Shown in pieces: positions 1-7,660 of a DNA stretch of 64,000 nucleotides. The position numbers and the translations under genes were made by a program. Below the pieces are notes generated by a model that saw nothing but the letters and a program-made list of their open reading frames with translations, made no database searches and had not been told where the DNA came from. Within the stretch, counting starts at the first letter, position 1. Each line of letters opens with the position of its first letter. The DNA is from Niabella aurantiaca DSM 17617 (GTDB lineage: Bacteria; Bacteroidota; Bacteroidia; Chitinophagales; Chitinophagaceae), in contig NZ_KB893643.1 of NCBI RefSeq assembly GCF_000374125.1, positions 379,645 through 443,644 of the forward strand. The letters run 5' to 3'.

Positions 1-301
1 GACTGGGCCGGCCGCTGAATTGCTCCTCCAGGCAGGTCGTCAGCTCGGCCGCTGCCTGCTCCGGTGTTTTCTTGTTCCAGAAATAGGATCTCGAATTGAC
101 CGCCATTACTGTGTACCCCAGCTGGTTGACCCCCTTGCAAAAATCGCCGGTAAAACTATTCAACCCGCCATCCCCGCTTATATAAAGGACCAACGGCATT
201 TTATCATTGCCCCGCCAGCTCTTCAGCGGCAATGCCGCGGTGCCGGAGGCTGCAGCATATAAAGACCATACCATACCACAAAACAAAAAAAATGTTCTCA
301 T
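1..301 (-). CDS. VirJ/AcvB-like virulence-type hydrolase, N-terminal part (cut by window edge)
   Basis: Partial gene whose 3' part lies outside the window. The 100 visible residues begin with a signal peptide (MRTFFLFCGMVWSLYAAASG) and continue into a sequence with the hallmarks of the VirJ/AcvB alpha/beta-hydrolase family: LVLYISGDGG near residues 37-46, then a strand giving VNSRSYFWNKKTPEQ near 69-83. In Agrobacterium and rhizobia AcvB is a periplasmic hydrolase of lysyl-phosphatidylglycerol encoded beside the synthase lpiA/mprF. Here the ATG follows the mprF stop by three bases, so the two are surely cotranscribed. The likely role is turnover of the aminoacylated lipid made by its neighbour. 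The catalytic serine, aspartate and histidine would be in the missing part, so activity cannot be judged. Confidence 0.8.
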   Translation of the reverse strand, partial: MRTFFLFCGMVWSLYAAASGTAALPLKSWRGNDKMPLVLYISGDGGLNSFTGDFCKGVNQLGYTVMAVNSRSYFWNKKTPEQAAAELTTCLEEQFSGRPS

Positions 302-304
302 ATC

Positions 305-2911
305 TTAAATTGTATCAGATAAAGGTTTCATTACTTTCCTGAGCGCACCGGGGATCTGCAACAGGTCAAAATCATTGCCAAAAACCATGTATTTATTCTC
401 CCAGATGGTGGCATATTTCTCCTTAAAATCGCGCAGGGTCCGGTAATGCCGCAGGCTGCCCATACGCTGCGAAGCATATTTGATGATGCGTTCAGCCGGG
501 TTGTCCGGCGCCTTCATACCATTGAACGGGATCATTCCCAGGTTGAGGTATTTATACTGTTGCGCCCTGGCATACTCCGTCAGCTTTACGATCAATGCAT
601 CCATGCATCCGCCGGGTGCTTCCAGCCGCCTGCGGATAAGGTCATACGTACACTCCTCCGGTGTGTAATCGCGGATGATGTTCAGAAAAGCCTGGACCAC
701 CCCTTCGGCATCTTTTACAACGATCACATCCGATTGCCGTATTGCCTCCCGGTCGAACATTCCCTGCGAAAACACCATTTCCTTTTTTTCAAATTTCTTC
801 AGCCATTCATCAGATACCGATTCCAGCTCCCCGAGGAAGGCATCGCCGTGCGGTGCAGCCGCCAGCAGGGTTTCATAGCCCCTCTTCTGCAAACTGTTCA
901 GCCCGTTGCGCAGGGATTTGCGGTCCTTACCCTCCAGGGTGAACCGGTCCGTTTCCATTATGGCCTCCTGCCCTATAAAGATCTTCATCTTCCCAAGATC
1001 CTCAAAATGCAGCAGGCTGCTTTCATCGACCCGGTAATACACAGTTTTTAACCCCTGCTGTTTGCAGAAGGCTTCAAACTCTTTCAGCACTTCTGTCTTG
1101 TCTTCCGCCGCACAAACCGGTTCTTCCAGCACCATTGCAAAATCATTGGCCACCCGGTAAGCCGTAAATCCGCTGGTGATGCCGGAAAAGAACAGCTGTT
1201 TATCGGGCATCGTTTTAAAATAATCCACTGCGGACCGGCCGTGCTCTTCCAGAACCGCTCTTGCCAGCCGGGTGGCAGTTTGGGCATCCGGAGCCGCATC
1301 CTCAAAGATCCGGGGGCGCAGCAGGGAATAGACCAGGAGCAGCCAGGAACAAGCGCCCAGGAAGCGGGTGATGTTGATGAAGTCACGCCCGAAATGCGTT
1401 TTGGGCGTAAGCTCGTCATCCGAAAACAACAGGAAGCTCCTCAGCGTGTAATACAACGACTGGCGCCAGTTAAAATCAATACCAAAATGCCGTTTATCAA
1501 TAAAATAAAAACTGAGAAAATCAAAGAGGCAAACGGAAAGAAGCGTGATGAAAAAGGTAGCAAAGCCGATACGGATCCACCGGGGATTTTCTTTGACCCG
1601 GTATTGTTTGCTGTTTGCGATCAGCAATATAAGGATGAAGCCGGCCAGCAGGCTTTCTTCGTAATCCAGCGCTTTTGCAATATTGCCTAAAATGGAAAGC
1701 GCCGTAAAGATCAATGCAGCGATCCACGCCGCCCGCAGTCCTTTAATGAGGTAAGCCGATGTAACGAGTAATGAGATGCCGAGCACCAGTACCATCAGCT
1801 TAGATGCATGAATGGCTTCCACCGGAAGATAGTACCGGTCCAGCCGCATCCGTTCGGCCAGCGGCGGTGTGGCTACCGATATGAGGTTCACCATACCCAG
1901 GAAAAAAATGGCGACCGCCGGCACAATGCGTGCCACCAGCTGCCGCCCCCTCCATATAAACGCAAACAATCCCAGCAACAAAGGGATCCAGAATTCAAAC
2001 ACCCGGTACAGCAGGGTAATGCCCAGTCCTTCATCATGACGGTAGCCATAGTCCATAAAAATATACAGCATGGTAAACTCCACAGCTCCCAGCCCGCGCA
2101 GGAACGGAGACAGGATCATCAATACCACCGAGAGCGTATAGCCCACAGCCGCCACCTGAAACGATGGGGCTGCTCCCAGCGCATAAATACTGATGTACAC
2201 ATGCGCGATGCCACAGCATTCAATTGCCAGCGAAGCAGCAATGGAGCACCACAGCTGCCGCTTATTGACGGCACCGGAAAAGAGCCCGTCCATATTGCTG
2301 ATAAAGGAAGGAGATTTCCGGCTGACCCACCGGTAGGGTTTCCCCTTTGTTCTGAAAGAATACACGATCAAGAAAACGCCGCCCAGCAGCAGCCCCAGCA
2401 GCAATAACGAAAGCCCGGCCGCCCCCGCATGCCGTTGCTTACTGAGGTTATAAAGGATAACGGGCACCCCGATCAGGAAAACGGTCAGCAAACCCACATA
2501 GCCGTAAACAACGCTCGCCTGGTGGATCTGTGTGGCATTCAGATTCCGCCTGCGTAGCTGCGCCGTGGTATAGGCCAGAGAGCTGATTCCTCCTGCCGGG
2601 AGGAACACGCTTAAAAAATTCCGTTTTAAAAAGAGCTCCACGGCATCCGTTAACTTCAATCGCATACCCATAGCCCGGAAACTATAGATATACATGAGTG
2701 CCTGCAGCAGCACGTACAGGGCCGACACTACCAACCCGGCAATGATCCACCTGCCATCCGCAGCCCGCAGCTGTGGGAATATGGATTGCAGTTCTTTACG
2801 CTCACTTCTGAAAAACACAAAGGCCAAGAGGATCACAAGCACAGCCAGGATCTCCTTCCAATAGGTTTTGGGCGAAAATTTCCGGAACTGTTTTAGTAGC
2901 TGTTCTTTCAT
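305..2911 (-). CDS. mprF: Phosphatidylglycerol lysyltransferase / flippase (MprF)
   Basis: Protein of 868 residues. The first ~540 residues are a hydrophobic multi-pass region of about 14 predicted helices (the LPG synthase/flippase membrane domain), and the last ~320 form a cytosolic GNAT-like DUF2156 domain that transfers an amino acid from aminoacyl-tRNA to phosphatidylglycerol; motifs such as GGCMDALIVKL and YLNLGMIPFNGM are visible near the end. Length and order match full MprF rather than the shorter soluble forms. The modified lipid lowers surface negative charge and protects against cationic peptides. A -7 box TATGTTTA lies at 2940-2947. A VirJ/AcvB-like hydrolase starts three bases after the stop, giving a synthesis-plus-turnover operon. 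Which amino acid is used (Lys, Ala or other) cannot be read from sequence alone. Confidence 0.92.
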   Translation of the reverse strand: MKEQLLKQFRKFSPKTYWKEILAVLVILLAFVFFRSERKELQSIFPQLRAADGRWIIAGLVVSALYVLLQALMYIYSFRAMGMRLKLTDAVELFLKRNFLSVFLPAGGISSLAYTTAQLRRRNLNATQIHQASVVYGYVGLLTVFLIGVPVILYNLSKQRHAGAAGLSLLLLGLLLGGVFLIVYSFRTKGKPYRWVSRKSPSFISNMDGLFSGAVNKRQLWCSIAASLAIECCGIAHVYISIYALGAAPSFQVAAVGYTLSVVLMILSPFLRGLGAVEFTMLYIFMDYGYRHDEGLGITLLYRVFEFWIPLLLGLFAFIWRGRQLVARIVPAVAIFFLGMVNLISVATPPLAERMRLDRYYLPVEAIHASKLMVLVLGISLLVTSAYLIKGLRAAWIAALIFTALSILGNIAKALDYEESLLAGFILILLIANSKQYRVKENPRWIRIGFATFFITLLSVCLFDFLSFYFIDKRHFGIDFNWRQSLYYTLRSFLLFSDDELTPKTHFGRDFINITRFLGACSWLLLVYSLLRPRIFEDAAPDAQTATRLARAVLEEHGRSAVDYFKTMPDKQLFFSGITSGFTAYRVANDFAMVLEEPVCAAEDKTEVLKEFEAFCKQQGLKTVYYRVDESSLLHFEDLGKMKIFIGQEAIMETDRFTLEGKDRKSLRNGLNSLQKRGYETLLAAAPHGDAFLGELESVSDEWLKKFEKKEMVFSQGMFDREAIRQSDVIVVKDAEGVVQAFLNIIRDYTPEECTYDLIRRRLEAPGGCMDALIVKLTEYARAQQYKYLNLGMIPFNGMKAPDNPAERIIKYASQRMGSLRHYRTLRDFKEKYATIWENKYMVFGNDFDLLQIPGALRKVMKPLSDTI

Positions 2912-2939
2912 ACAGATCGGGTCCGGTTATTTGGGCCGG

Positions 2940-2947
2940 TAAACATA
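2940..2947 (-). promoter_or_regulatory. Candidate -7 box of the mprF promoter
   Basis: On the minus strand this reads TATGTTTA, one base off the Bacteroidota -7 consensus TAnnTTTG. It would give a 5' leader of roughly 20 bases before mprF. No clear -33 element is visible, so support is moderate. Confidence 0.35.
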
Positions 2948-3040
2948 ACCCGTTTCAATGTAAAACCATGCGGATCTACATTTAAATTATTAAAAAAAAA
3001 TGGTTTTATAAGGATCCATGTATACCCATACGATCCCAAA

Positions 3041-3069
3041 AAAACAACCCCAGCAAGTGGGGTTGTTTT
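3041..3069 (-). terminator. Strong hairpin terminator, probably bidirectional
   Basis: Perfect 11-base-pair stem (AAAACAACCCC / GGGGTTGTTTT) with a 7-base loop. It has A-rich and T-rich arms on both sides, so it can serve either strand. It lies 41 bases past the stop of the small gene ending at 3110. Confidence 0.8.
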
Positions 3070-3109
3070 GAGACAGTATTAAAATCCACCGCCATAAAAA
3101 GAGCACCGG

Positions 3110-3313
3110 CTATTTAGCCTTTGCTTCTTTTTTTGTTACCGCTTTCTTAGCTGCACCAGCTTTCTTTTTGCTATGCTTCACGGCTTTGCCTTTTTTATGA
3201 TCGACCTTTGCGGTCTCGGTCTTCACAGGCTTATCCTGAAAATGGGTTCCTGCTGCATTTACTGCCAGTCCTGTACTTAATACGAACATTGCTGCGATTA
3301 AAATTTTTTTCAT
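3110..3313 (-). CDS. Small secreted lysine/alanine-rich protein
   Basis: A 67-residue product with a clear signal peptide (MKKILIAAMFVLSTGLAVNA) followed by a very basic, low-complexity tail with KKGKAVKHSKKKAG and KKAVTKKEAKAK. The mature part is about 47 residues, with no cysteine and no recognisable domain, and is probably disordered. It resembles the next gene upstream (3532-3798) in architecture: short signal peptide plus Lys/Ala-rich exported tail. Such short exported basic proteins are common in Chitinophagaceae and have no known function; binding to anionic envelope polymers would be a guess. It is followed by a strong terminator, which supports a real transcription unit. Confidence 0.6.
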   Translation of the reverse strand: MKKILIAAMFVLSTGLAVNAAGTHFQDKPVKTETAKVDHKKGKAVKHSKKKAGAAKKAVTKKEAKAK

Positions 3314-3477
3314 TTTTTGATTTTTAAAAGATTCTTCGGTATTTTTTGTTTACTACACTAAAGCTACGTTGCACCAGCGCCGCTTCACATGCGCAATAGG
3401 CAAAACGGCAAAATCGATCGTTGAAAAGGCAAAGCCATCATCTGTTCGCAAGGCGGGAAATAAGATTGCGCAGTCCT

Positions 3478-3502
3478 AAAAAAAGCCCCGCAAACGCAGG
3501 GC
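3478..3502 (-). terminator. Rho-independent terminator after the KKDGTPDKRY protein
   Basis: Minus-strand stem GCCCTGC / GCGGGGC with a GTTT loop and one non-Watson-Crick position, followed by a run of seven T. It sits 30 bases past the stop of the gene ending at 3532. Confidence 0.65.
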
Positions 3503-3531
3503 ACCTTAACAATCAAGAACTCAAAACGTGT

Positions 3532-3798
3532 CTATTTTTTATTTACTTTATACCTTTTATCGGGTGTACCGTCTTTTTTTAAATGTTGATTTTCCGTATA
3601 CCGCTTGTCAGGCGTGCCATCTTTTTTTACATGGGCAACCGAATGATCTGCCTTCTTTGCGGCAACTTTTTTTCCCACGCTTTTCTGAGCCGGCTTTGCG
3701 ACCTGCACTTTGGCGGGCTTGGTTTGCGCGGGAGCGGTTTGTGCCTGCGACAGGCTAAAGGTGACCAGCGCGAGTACGGCAATAAAAATCTTTTTCAT
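3532..3798 (-). CDS. Small secreted protein with two KKDGTPDKRY repeats
   Basis: An 88-residue product with a signal peptide (about residues 1-19, ending SQAQ), a Pro/Ala/Lys/Gln-rich linker, and at the C-terminus two copies of the decapeptide KKDGTPDKRY (near residues 58-67 and 74-83) separated by six residues. The short repeat is strongly conserved between its two copies while the linker is low complexity, so the repeat is the likely functional unit, perhaps a ligand-binding or surface-display motif. I recognise no characterised relative. The gene has its own downstream terminator and an A/T-rich leader. It looks like a longer cousin of the lysine-rich protein at 3110-3313, and both may derive from one ancestral gene. 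Confidence 0.65.
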   Translation of the reverse strand: MKKIFIAVLALVTFSLSQAQTAPAQTKPAKVQVAKPAQKSVGKKVAAKKADHSVAHVKKDGTPDKRYTENQHLKKDGTPDKRYKVNKK

Positions 3799-4038
3799 TT
3801 TTTATTTTTTTATAACCGGATAAAGATACACCGGGTACCATTGCAGGGACCCCCGCTAAAGACGAAAAGGCAAAAACAGTCGCTGAAACAAAAAAAACAG
3901 GCGGCAAATACATCAAGCAGCAGTGCATTTTCCCGAGGTTTTGAGGGTTCATTCAAGGACCGGGCAGAGGCGTAACGCGCAGGACCCCGCATAAAAAATA
4001 ACGCGGCGATATCAACGATACCCGCCCGGGGTGCTCCT

Positions 4039-6240
4039 TCAGGCATAGTGTACCACATAATAGGCCTTCGCTTCATCCAGGGCATGCCGGCATATTTCCT
4101 GCAGCCGCTCATAAACCCCGGAAAAGGAAGGATCGGCCGGTTGCATTTTTTCCAGTGCAGACAGGTATGTTTCCACATGAGCAGTAAGCCCCAACACGCC
4201 CACGGTTGTTTTCATGCTGTGGGCCGTTCTCCGCACCTGATCCGGGCGGCCCTGCTGCCAGGCTGTTCCGATCCGGGTCAGTTCCTCCGGCACCATCTCG
4301 CAGAATTGCTCCATGATCTCCTTTTCGTATGCCTTGTTGCCTCTGCTTACCGCCAGCAGGTAATCCAGCTGTAAATAATGCAGCCCGTTTTCTTCCGGTG
4401 GAACAGCAGGCGACGCTATGGCCGTGACCGACTCAGCCGGCTGCTCCAGCAGCTGCACCAGTAACCGGTGCAATACGGCTTCATGCAGCGGCTTCGCGAT
4501 ATAATCGTTCATTCCAGCCTGTAAACATTTTTCTTTCTGGCCTGCCAGCGCATCGGCCGTCATCGCCACAATGGGTACAGGGTTGTGCAGCTCGTTCCGT
4601 ATGATAGCCGTGGCAGTATAGCCATCCATTTCCGGCATCTGCAGGTCCATAAGCACCAGGTCGTAATGCGTGCCTTTCAGCAACCGGATCGCTTCCACTC
4701 CATTGGAAGCCGTATGAAAGCCCACCTCCCAGTTGCTGAGCAGCTGTACCAGCAACAACCGGTTCAGCTCATTATCCTCAACAACCAGCACTTTTTTATG
4801 CGGCCATGCCATTACCGTTCCTTTTACAGGAGCAGCACCATTTTCCTTTTCAACGGCCGGAGGCAGCACCCGGAAAGGCAGCAGCACCGTAAACGTTGTT
4901 CCGGCGTCTTTTTTGCTGGCCACCTCGATGCTTCCGTTCAGCAATTGCACCAGGTCTTTTACAATGGTAAGGCCCAGGCCCGTACCACCGTATTTCCGGG
5001 TAATGCTTTCATCACCCTGGCGAAAGCGGGCGAACACCGCGGCAGATTCCGTTGCGTCCATCCCCATACCCGTATCTGAAACCACAAAGGCCAGCATCAC
5101 TTTGTTGCCCGTGATCTGTTGCAGACCAACCGCTGCTGTTACATCCCCCTTCTCTGTAAACTTTATGGCATTGCTGATGAGATTCACAAGGATCTGGGTC
5201 AGCCGTACTTCATCGCCTTCCACGATCTCCGGAATCTCGGGTGCTACTTCTACGGAAAAACGCAATCCCTTTTCCTGGCTTCGCTGCCGGTAAAGGTGTT
5301 CAATGGAAGCAACCGTTTCCCGTATATTCAATGCTGTTTTTTCCACCGGCATCATTCCCGCTTCTATTTTTGAGATATCCAGGATGTCGTTTACAATTTG
5401 CAAAAGGTTTTCTCCCGCTTTATGAATAAGCCCGGTGTACCGTGCTGTTTCCGGGTCTGTTTCCCGTTTCCGCAGCAACCCAGTAAAACCCAGGATGGCG
5501 TTCAGCGGGGTTCTTATCTCATGGCTCATATTGGCCAAAAAATGCTCCTTAGCCTCGGCCGACTGCCGGGCCCGCAGCTCCGAGGCATTGAGCTGGTGGA
5601 TCAGCCGTTGCTGTTCTCCCATTTTATAAGAGATATAGCCAAAGGCCAGCAGGGATGCTACTGCTGCAATTGCCGCCAGGATCGTTCCAAAAGTCTTGGC
5701 ATTCCGGCCGTTGGTATCGGCGTTGTCGATCAATTGGGTAACGCTCACCTGGTAGCGCTCGTCGATCCGGTGTGCCAGGCTGCGGATGGAGTCTGTAAAC
5801 AGGGCTCCCTCCTGATCATTGATCAGCGCTTCTGCGGCGTCCTTACCATCTCCGGCAAATGTGCGCAATACTTCTTTATTCAGGCCGATCTTTTTATTAA
5901 CCAGCCGTTTTAGCTGGAGTATGCCCGCTCCAATGATCTGATCGGTTTCAAAAGAGTCCAGTGCATAAAAAGACCGGTTCACGCGCTTTACCTGCTGCTC
6001 AAACCGGCCGTCCTTCAGGTCCTGTCCGCGTATGACGATGCTTTTGGCCTCTGTTTCCAGCTGTGCTACATTTTCCTGTACATGCTGAAGCTCCATCTTG
6101 ATCTTCAACAGGCTCATCAGGTCCTCATTGCCGTTGATGAGCTGGTTGATGCTCCGACTGGAATTAAACTGCAGGAAAACAATAATGATGACTGCAGCTA
6201 TAAACGTAACCACCATTATGTATCGGAAGGAAGATTTCAT
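4039..6240 (-). CDS. Hybrid sensor histidine kinase (CHASE3-like, HisKA, HATPase, REC, HPt)
   Basis: Membrane sensor of 733 residues. A first helix (about 8-25) and a second (about 186-204) flank an extracytoplasmic helical region of CHASE3 type. Then come the HisKA H box HEIRTPLNAI with phospho-accepting His240, HATPase boxes (N box near 357, DTGMGM near 389, GGTGLGL near 418), a receiver domain with Asp532 in LVLMDLQMPEMDG, and a C-terminal HPt domain with His674 (RRTAHSMKTT). All phosphorelay residues are intact, so the signal should pass His-Asp-His to a separate regulator. The start at 6240 was chosen because a perfect -7 box (TATATTTG, 6258-6265) lies between it and an in-frame ATG at 6288, and because the signal-anchor helix then begins normally. 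The LytTR regulator upstream on the same strand is a possible but unproven partner. Confidence 0.9.
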   Translation of the reverse strand: MKSSFRYIMVVTFIAAVIIIVFLQFNSSRSINQLINGNEDLMSLLKIKMELQHVQENVAQLETEAKSIVIRGQDLKDGRFEQQVKRVNRSFYALDSFETDQIIGAGILQLKRLVNKKIGLNKEVLRTFAGDGKDAAEALINDQEGALFTDSIRSLAHRIDERYQVSVTQLIDNADTNGRNAKTFGTILAAIAAVASLLAFGYISYKMGEQQRLIHQLNASELRARQSAEAKEHFLANMSHEIRTPLNAILGFTGLLRKRETDPETARYTGLIHKAGENLLQIVNDILDISKIEAGMMPVEKTALNIRETVASIEHLYRQRSQEKGLRFSVEVAPEIPEIVEGDEVRLTQILVNLISNAIKFTEKGDVTAAVGLQQITGNKVMLAFVVSDTGMGMDATESAAVFARFRQGDESITRKYGGTGLGLTIVKDLVQLLNGSIEVASKKDAGTTFTVLLPFRVLPPAVEKENGAAPVKGTVMAWPHKKVLVVEDNELNRLLLVQLLSNWEVGFHTASNGVEAIRLLKGTHYDLVLMDLQMPEMDGYTATAIIRNELHNPVPIVAMTADALAGQKEKCLQAGMNDYIAKPLHEAVLHRLLVQLLEQPAESVTAIASPAVPPEENGLHYLQLDYLLAVSRGNKAYEKEIMEQFCEMVPEELTRIGTAWQQGRPDQVRRTAHSMKTTVGVLGLTAHVETYLSALEKMQPADPSFSGVYERLQEICRHALDEAKAYYVVHYA

Positions 6241-6257
6241 AACCGGGCAATTCCTGT

Positions 6258-6265
6258 CAAATATA
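6258..6265 (-). promoter_or_regulatory. -7 box of the hybrid kinase promoter
   Basis: Minus-strand TATATTTG is a perfect match to TAnnTTTG. It predicts transcription start near 6251 and a leader of about 12 bases, which supports the start codon at 6240 over the one at 6288. Confidence 0.5.
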
Positions 6266-6274
6266 GTCCAATTA

Positions 6275-6472
6275 TCAGGCATCGTCACGCCGGTTGGCCG
6301 TAATGTTCCAGAACAGTTTTACAAATACAATAAGATCAGCCACGATGAGGCTCAGGAACAAAAAGATGACCAGCAGGTTACGAAGCACATACAATTCATA
6401 AAGCAGCCCATATACAAACCCGATCAGCAGCAGGGCCGACAGCGTCATGTATATGATTTTTCGGGTGTTCAC
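6275..6472 (-). CDS. Small two-helix membrane protein
   Basis: A 65-residue reading frame with a GTG start. It has two hydrophobic stretches (about residues 8-25 and 29-54) joined by a short YELYVLRN turn, and ends in a charged tail NRRDDA. It sits immediately upstream of the kinase on the same strand and ends 34 bases before the kinase start. I recognise no family. Its hydrophobic pattern and basic N-terminus are typical of a genuine small membrane protein, but the GTG start and lack of a ribosome-binding site leave room for doubt. It could be a small accessory of the adjacent sensor kinase; that is inference from position only. Confidence 0.45.
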   Translation of the reverse strand: MNTRKIIYMTLSALLLIGFVYGLLYELYVLRNLLVIFLFLSLIVADLIVFVKLFWNITANRRDDA

Positions 6473-6606
6473 GATGCCGGGGTTTATCTTAATGTAAAAA
6501 TACTACCGGTAAAACCGGGATCCCTGAAGAATCGCCGAACGGGCAAAAAGGATCGTTGGAGGAAGTGGTGCGGTTCTGACCGGATACCGGGATCCGGCCT
6601 TCGCTC

Positions 6607-7302
6607 CTATAACACGTTCAGTCGCTTGTTGAGCGCATTCCGGTAGGCATCTGCAACCGGCACCGGCTTCCCCCCGATGACCAATGCCCCCTGCTCTATA
6701 CGGTCGATCTTATCCACTGCTACAATATATGAACGATGCACGCGTATAAACCGCTGAGCCGGCAAGCGTTCTTCCACGGTCTTCAGCGGACTGTGCACAG
6801 CATAAAACCTGTGTGTGGTATGCAGCTTTACGTAATCGCCCATTGCTTCTGCATAAAGAATCTCATCGAAGCCCAGTCTTTTTACCACATTGGAGTCCCT
6901 GATAAAAAGAAACGCGTCCGCGTGCACATTTATGTGCTCACTTTTACTGTCAATAATTTCCCTTGCACGGTCGAGTGCCTGCAGGAAGCGCGCCGGTTGC
7001 ACCGGCTTGGTAATATAGTCGGCCACGTTCAGTTCAAAAGCTTCGATGGCATATTCTTCTTTGGCAGATATAAAAATGATCACCGGCCGGTTTTCCCCCA
7101 GGTGCCGGGTCAGTTCCAGCCCGGTCATCTCCTCCATTTCAATATCCAGCAATAGCAGGTCCACTGGTTTCTCCCGGAGCAGATTGCAGGCTTCCAATGC
7201 ACTGGAAGCTTCTCCGGCCACTTTCAGATCGCTTATCTGTGCCGCCAGCTGTTTTAATGTAGCCCGCGCTATCTTATTATCATCAACAATCAAACAGTTC
7301 AT
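6607..7302 (-). CDS. LytTR-family DNA-binding response regulator
   Basis: A 231-residue regulator. It has an N-terminal receiver domain with the acidic pair in VDDN (residues 6-9), phospho-acceptor Asp53 in LLLDIEM, and the lysine in DYITKPVQP, followed by a C-terminal LytTR DNA-binding domain from about residue 125 (features such as YAEAMGDYVKLHT and RFIRVHRSYIVAVDKI). The start at 7302 (MNCLIVDD) fits the receiver fold, and a perfect -7 box lies 24-31 bases upstream; an in-frame extension to 7440 would add 46 residues outside any domain and is rejected. LytTR regulators usually pair with LytS-type histidine kinases. None is adjacent, and the nearby hybrid kinase is of another class, so its true partner may lie elsewhere. 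Confidence 0.92.
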   Translation of the reverse strand: MNCLIVDDNKIARATLKQLAAQISDLKVAGEASSALEACNLLREKPVDLLLLDIEMEEMTGLELTRHLGENRPVIIFISAKEEYAIEAFELNVADYITKPVQPARFLQALDRAREIIDSKSEHINVHADAFLFIRDSNVVKRLGFDEILYAEAMGDYVKLHTTHRFYAVHSPLKTVEERLPAQRFIRVHRSYIVAVDKIDRIEQGALVIGGKPVPVADAYRNALNKRLNVL

Positions 7303-7660
7303 AAACCTCTTCGTTTGAAGCATATCAAAAGTAGGGCTTATTTTGCATTGTGCCGATAGAAGTACTAAAGCAAGGGATGCCTTGGTTCCCGCAACAGCGT
7401 AATGATACAGCGAGCCCGGCACGGTTAAATAAAACCGCATACCGTTGAAGTTTTCATGTTTCAGCGATTATACACCCGTGTGAGCAATACAAAAAATTTA
7501 CAAAAAGAACATATTCCACCATAAGCAGGTTTACGACCGGGTTGTAACTTCATATAAATTTTTACAAGCAAGCCGGGTATTTTATTCTTTACTTATTCCC
7601 CGGACCCTAAAAATAAAGTTTTGATCTGAATATGCTATTTTAGCGTTCTTCTTATTTATT
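7303..7660. other. Divergent intergenic region between the LytTR regulator and the TIM-barrel/DUF218 gene
   Basis: About 360 bases separating divergent genes. Besides the minus-strand -7 box at 7326-7333, a plus-strand near-consensus -7 box TATTTTAG lies at 7636-7643, 17 bases before the ATG at 7661. The middle part is AT-rich and shows no repeat, RNA gene or further reading frame that I can support. Confidence 0.5.
7326..7333 (-). promoter_or_regulatory. -7 box of the LytTR regulator promoter
   Basis: Minus-strand TACTTTTG matches TAnnTTTG exactly and predicts a leader of about 18 bases to the start at 7302. No convincing -33 element is seen. Confidence 0.5.
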
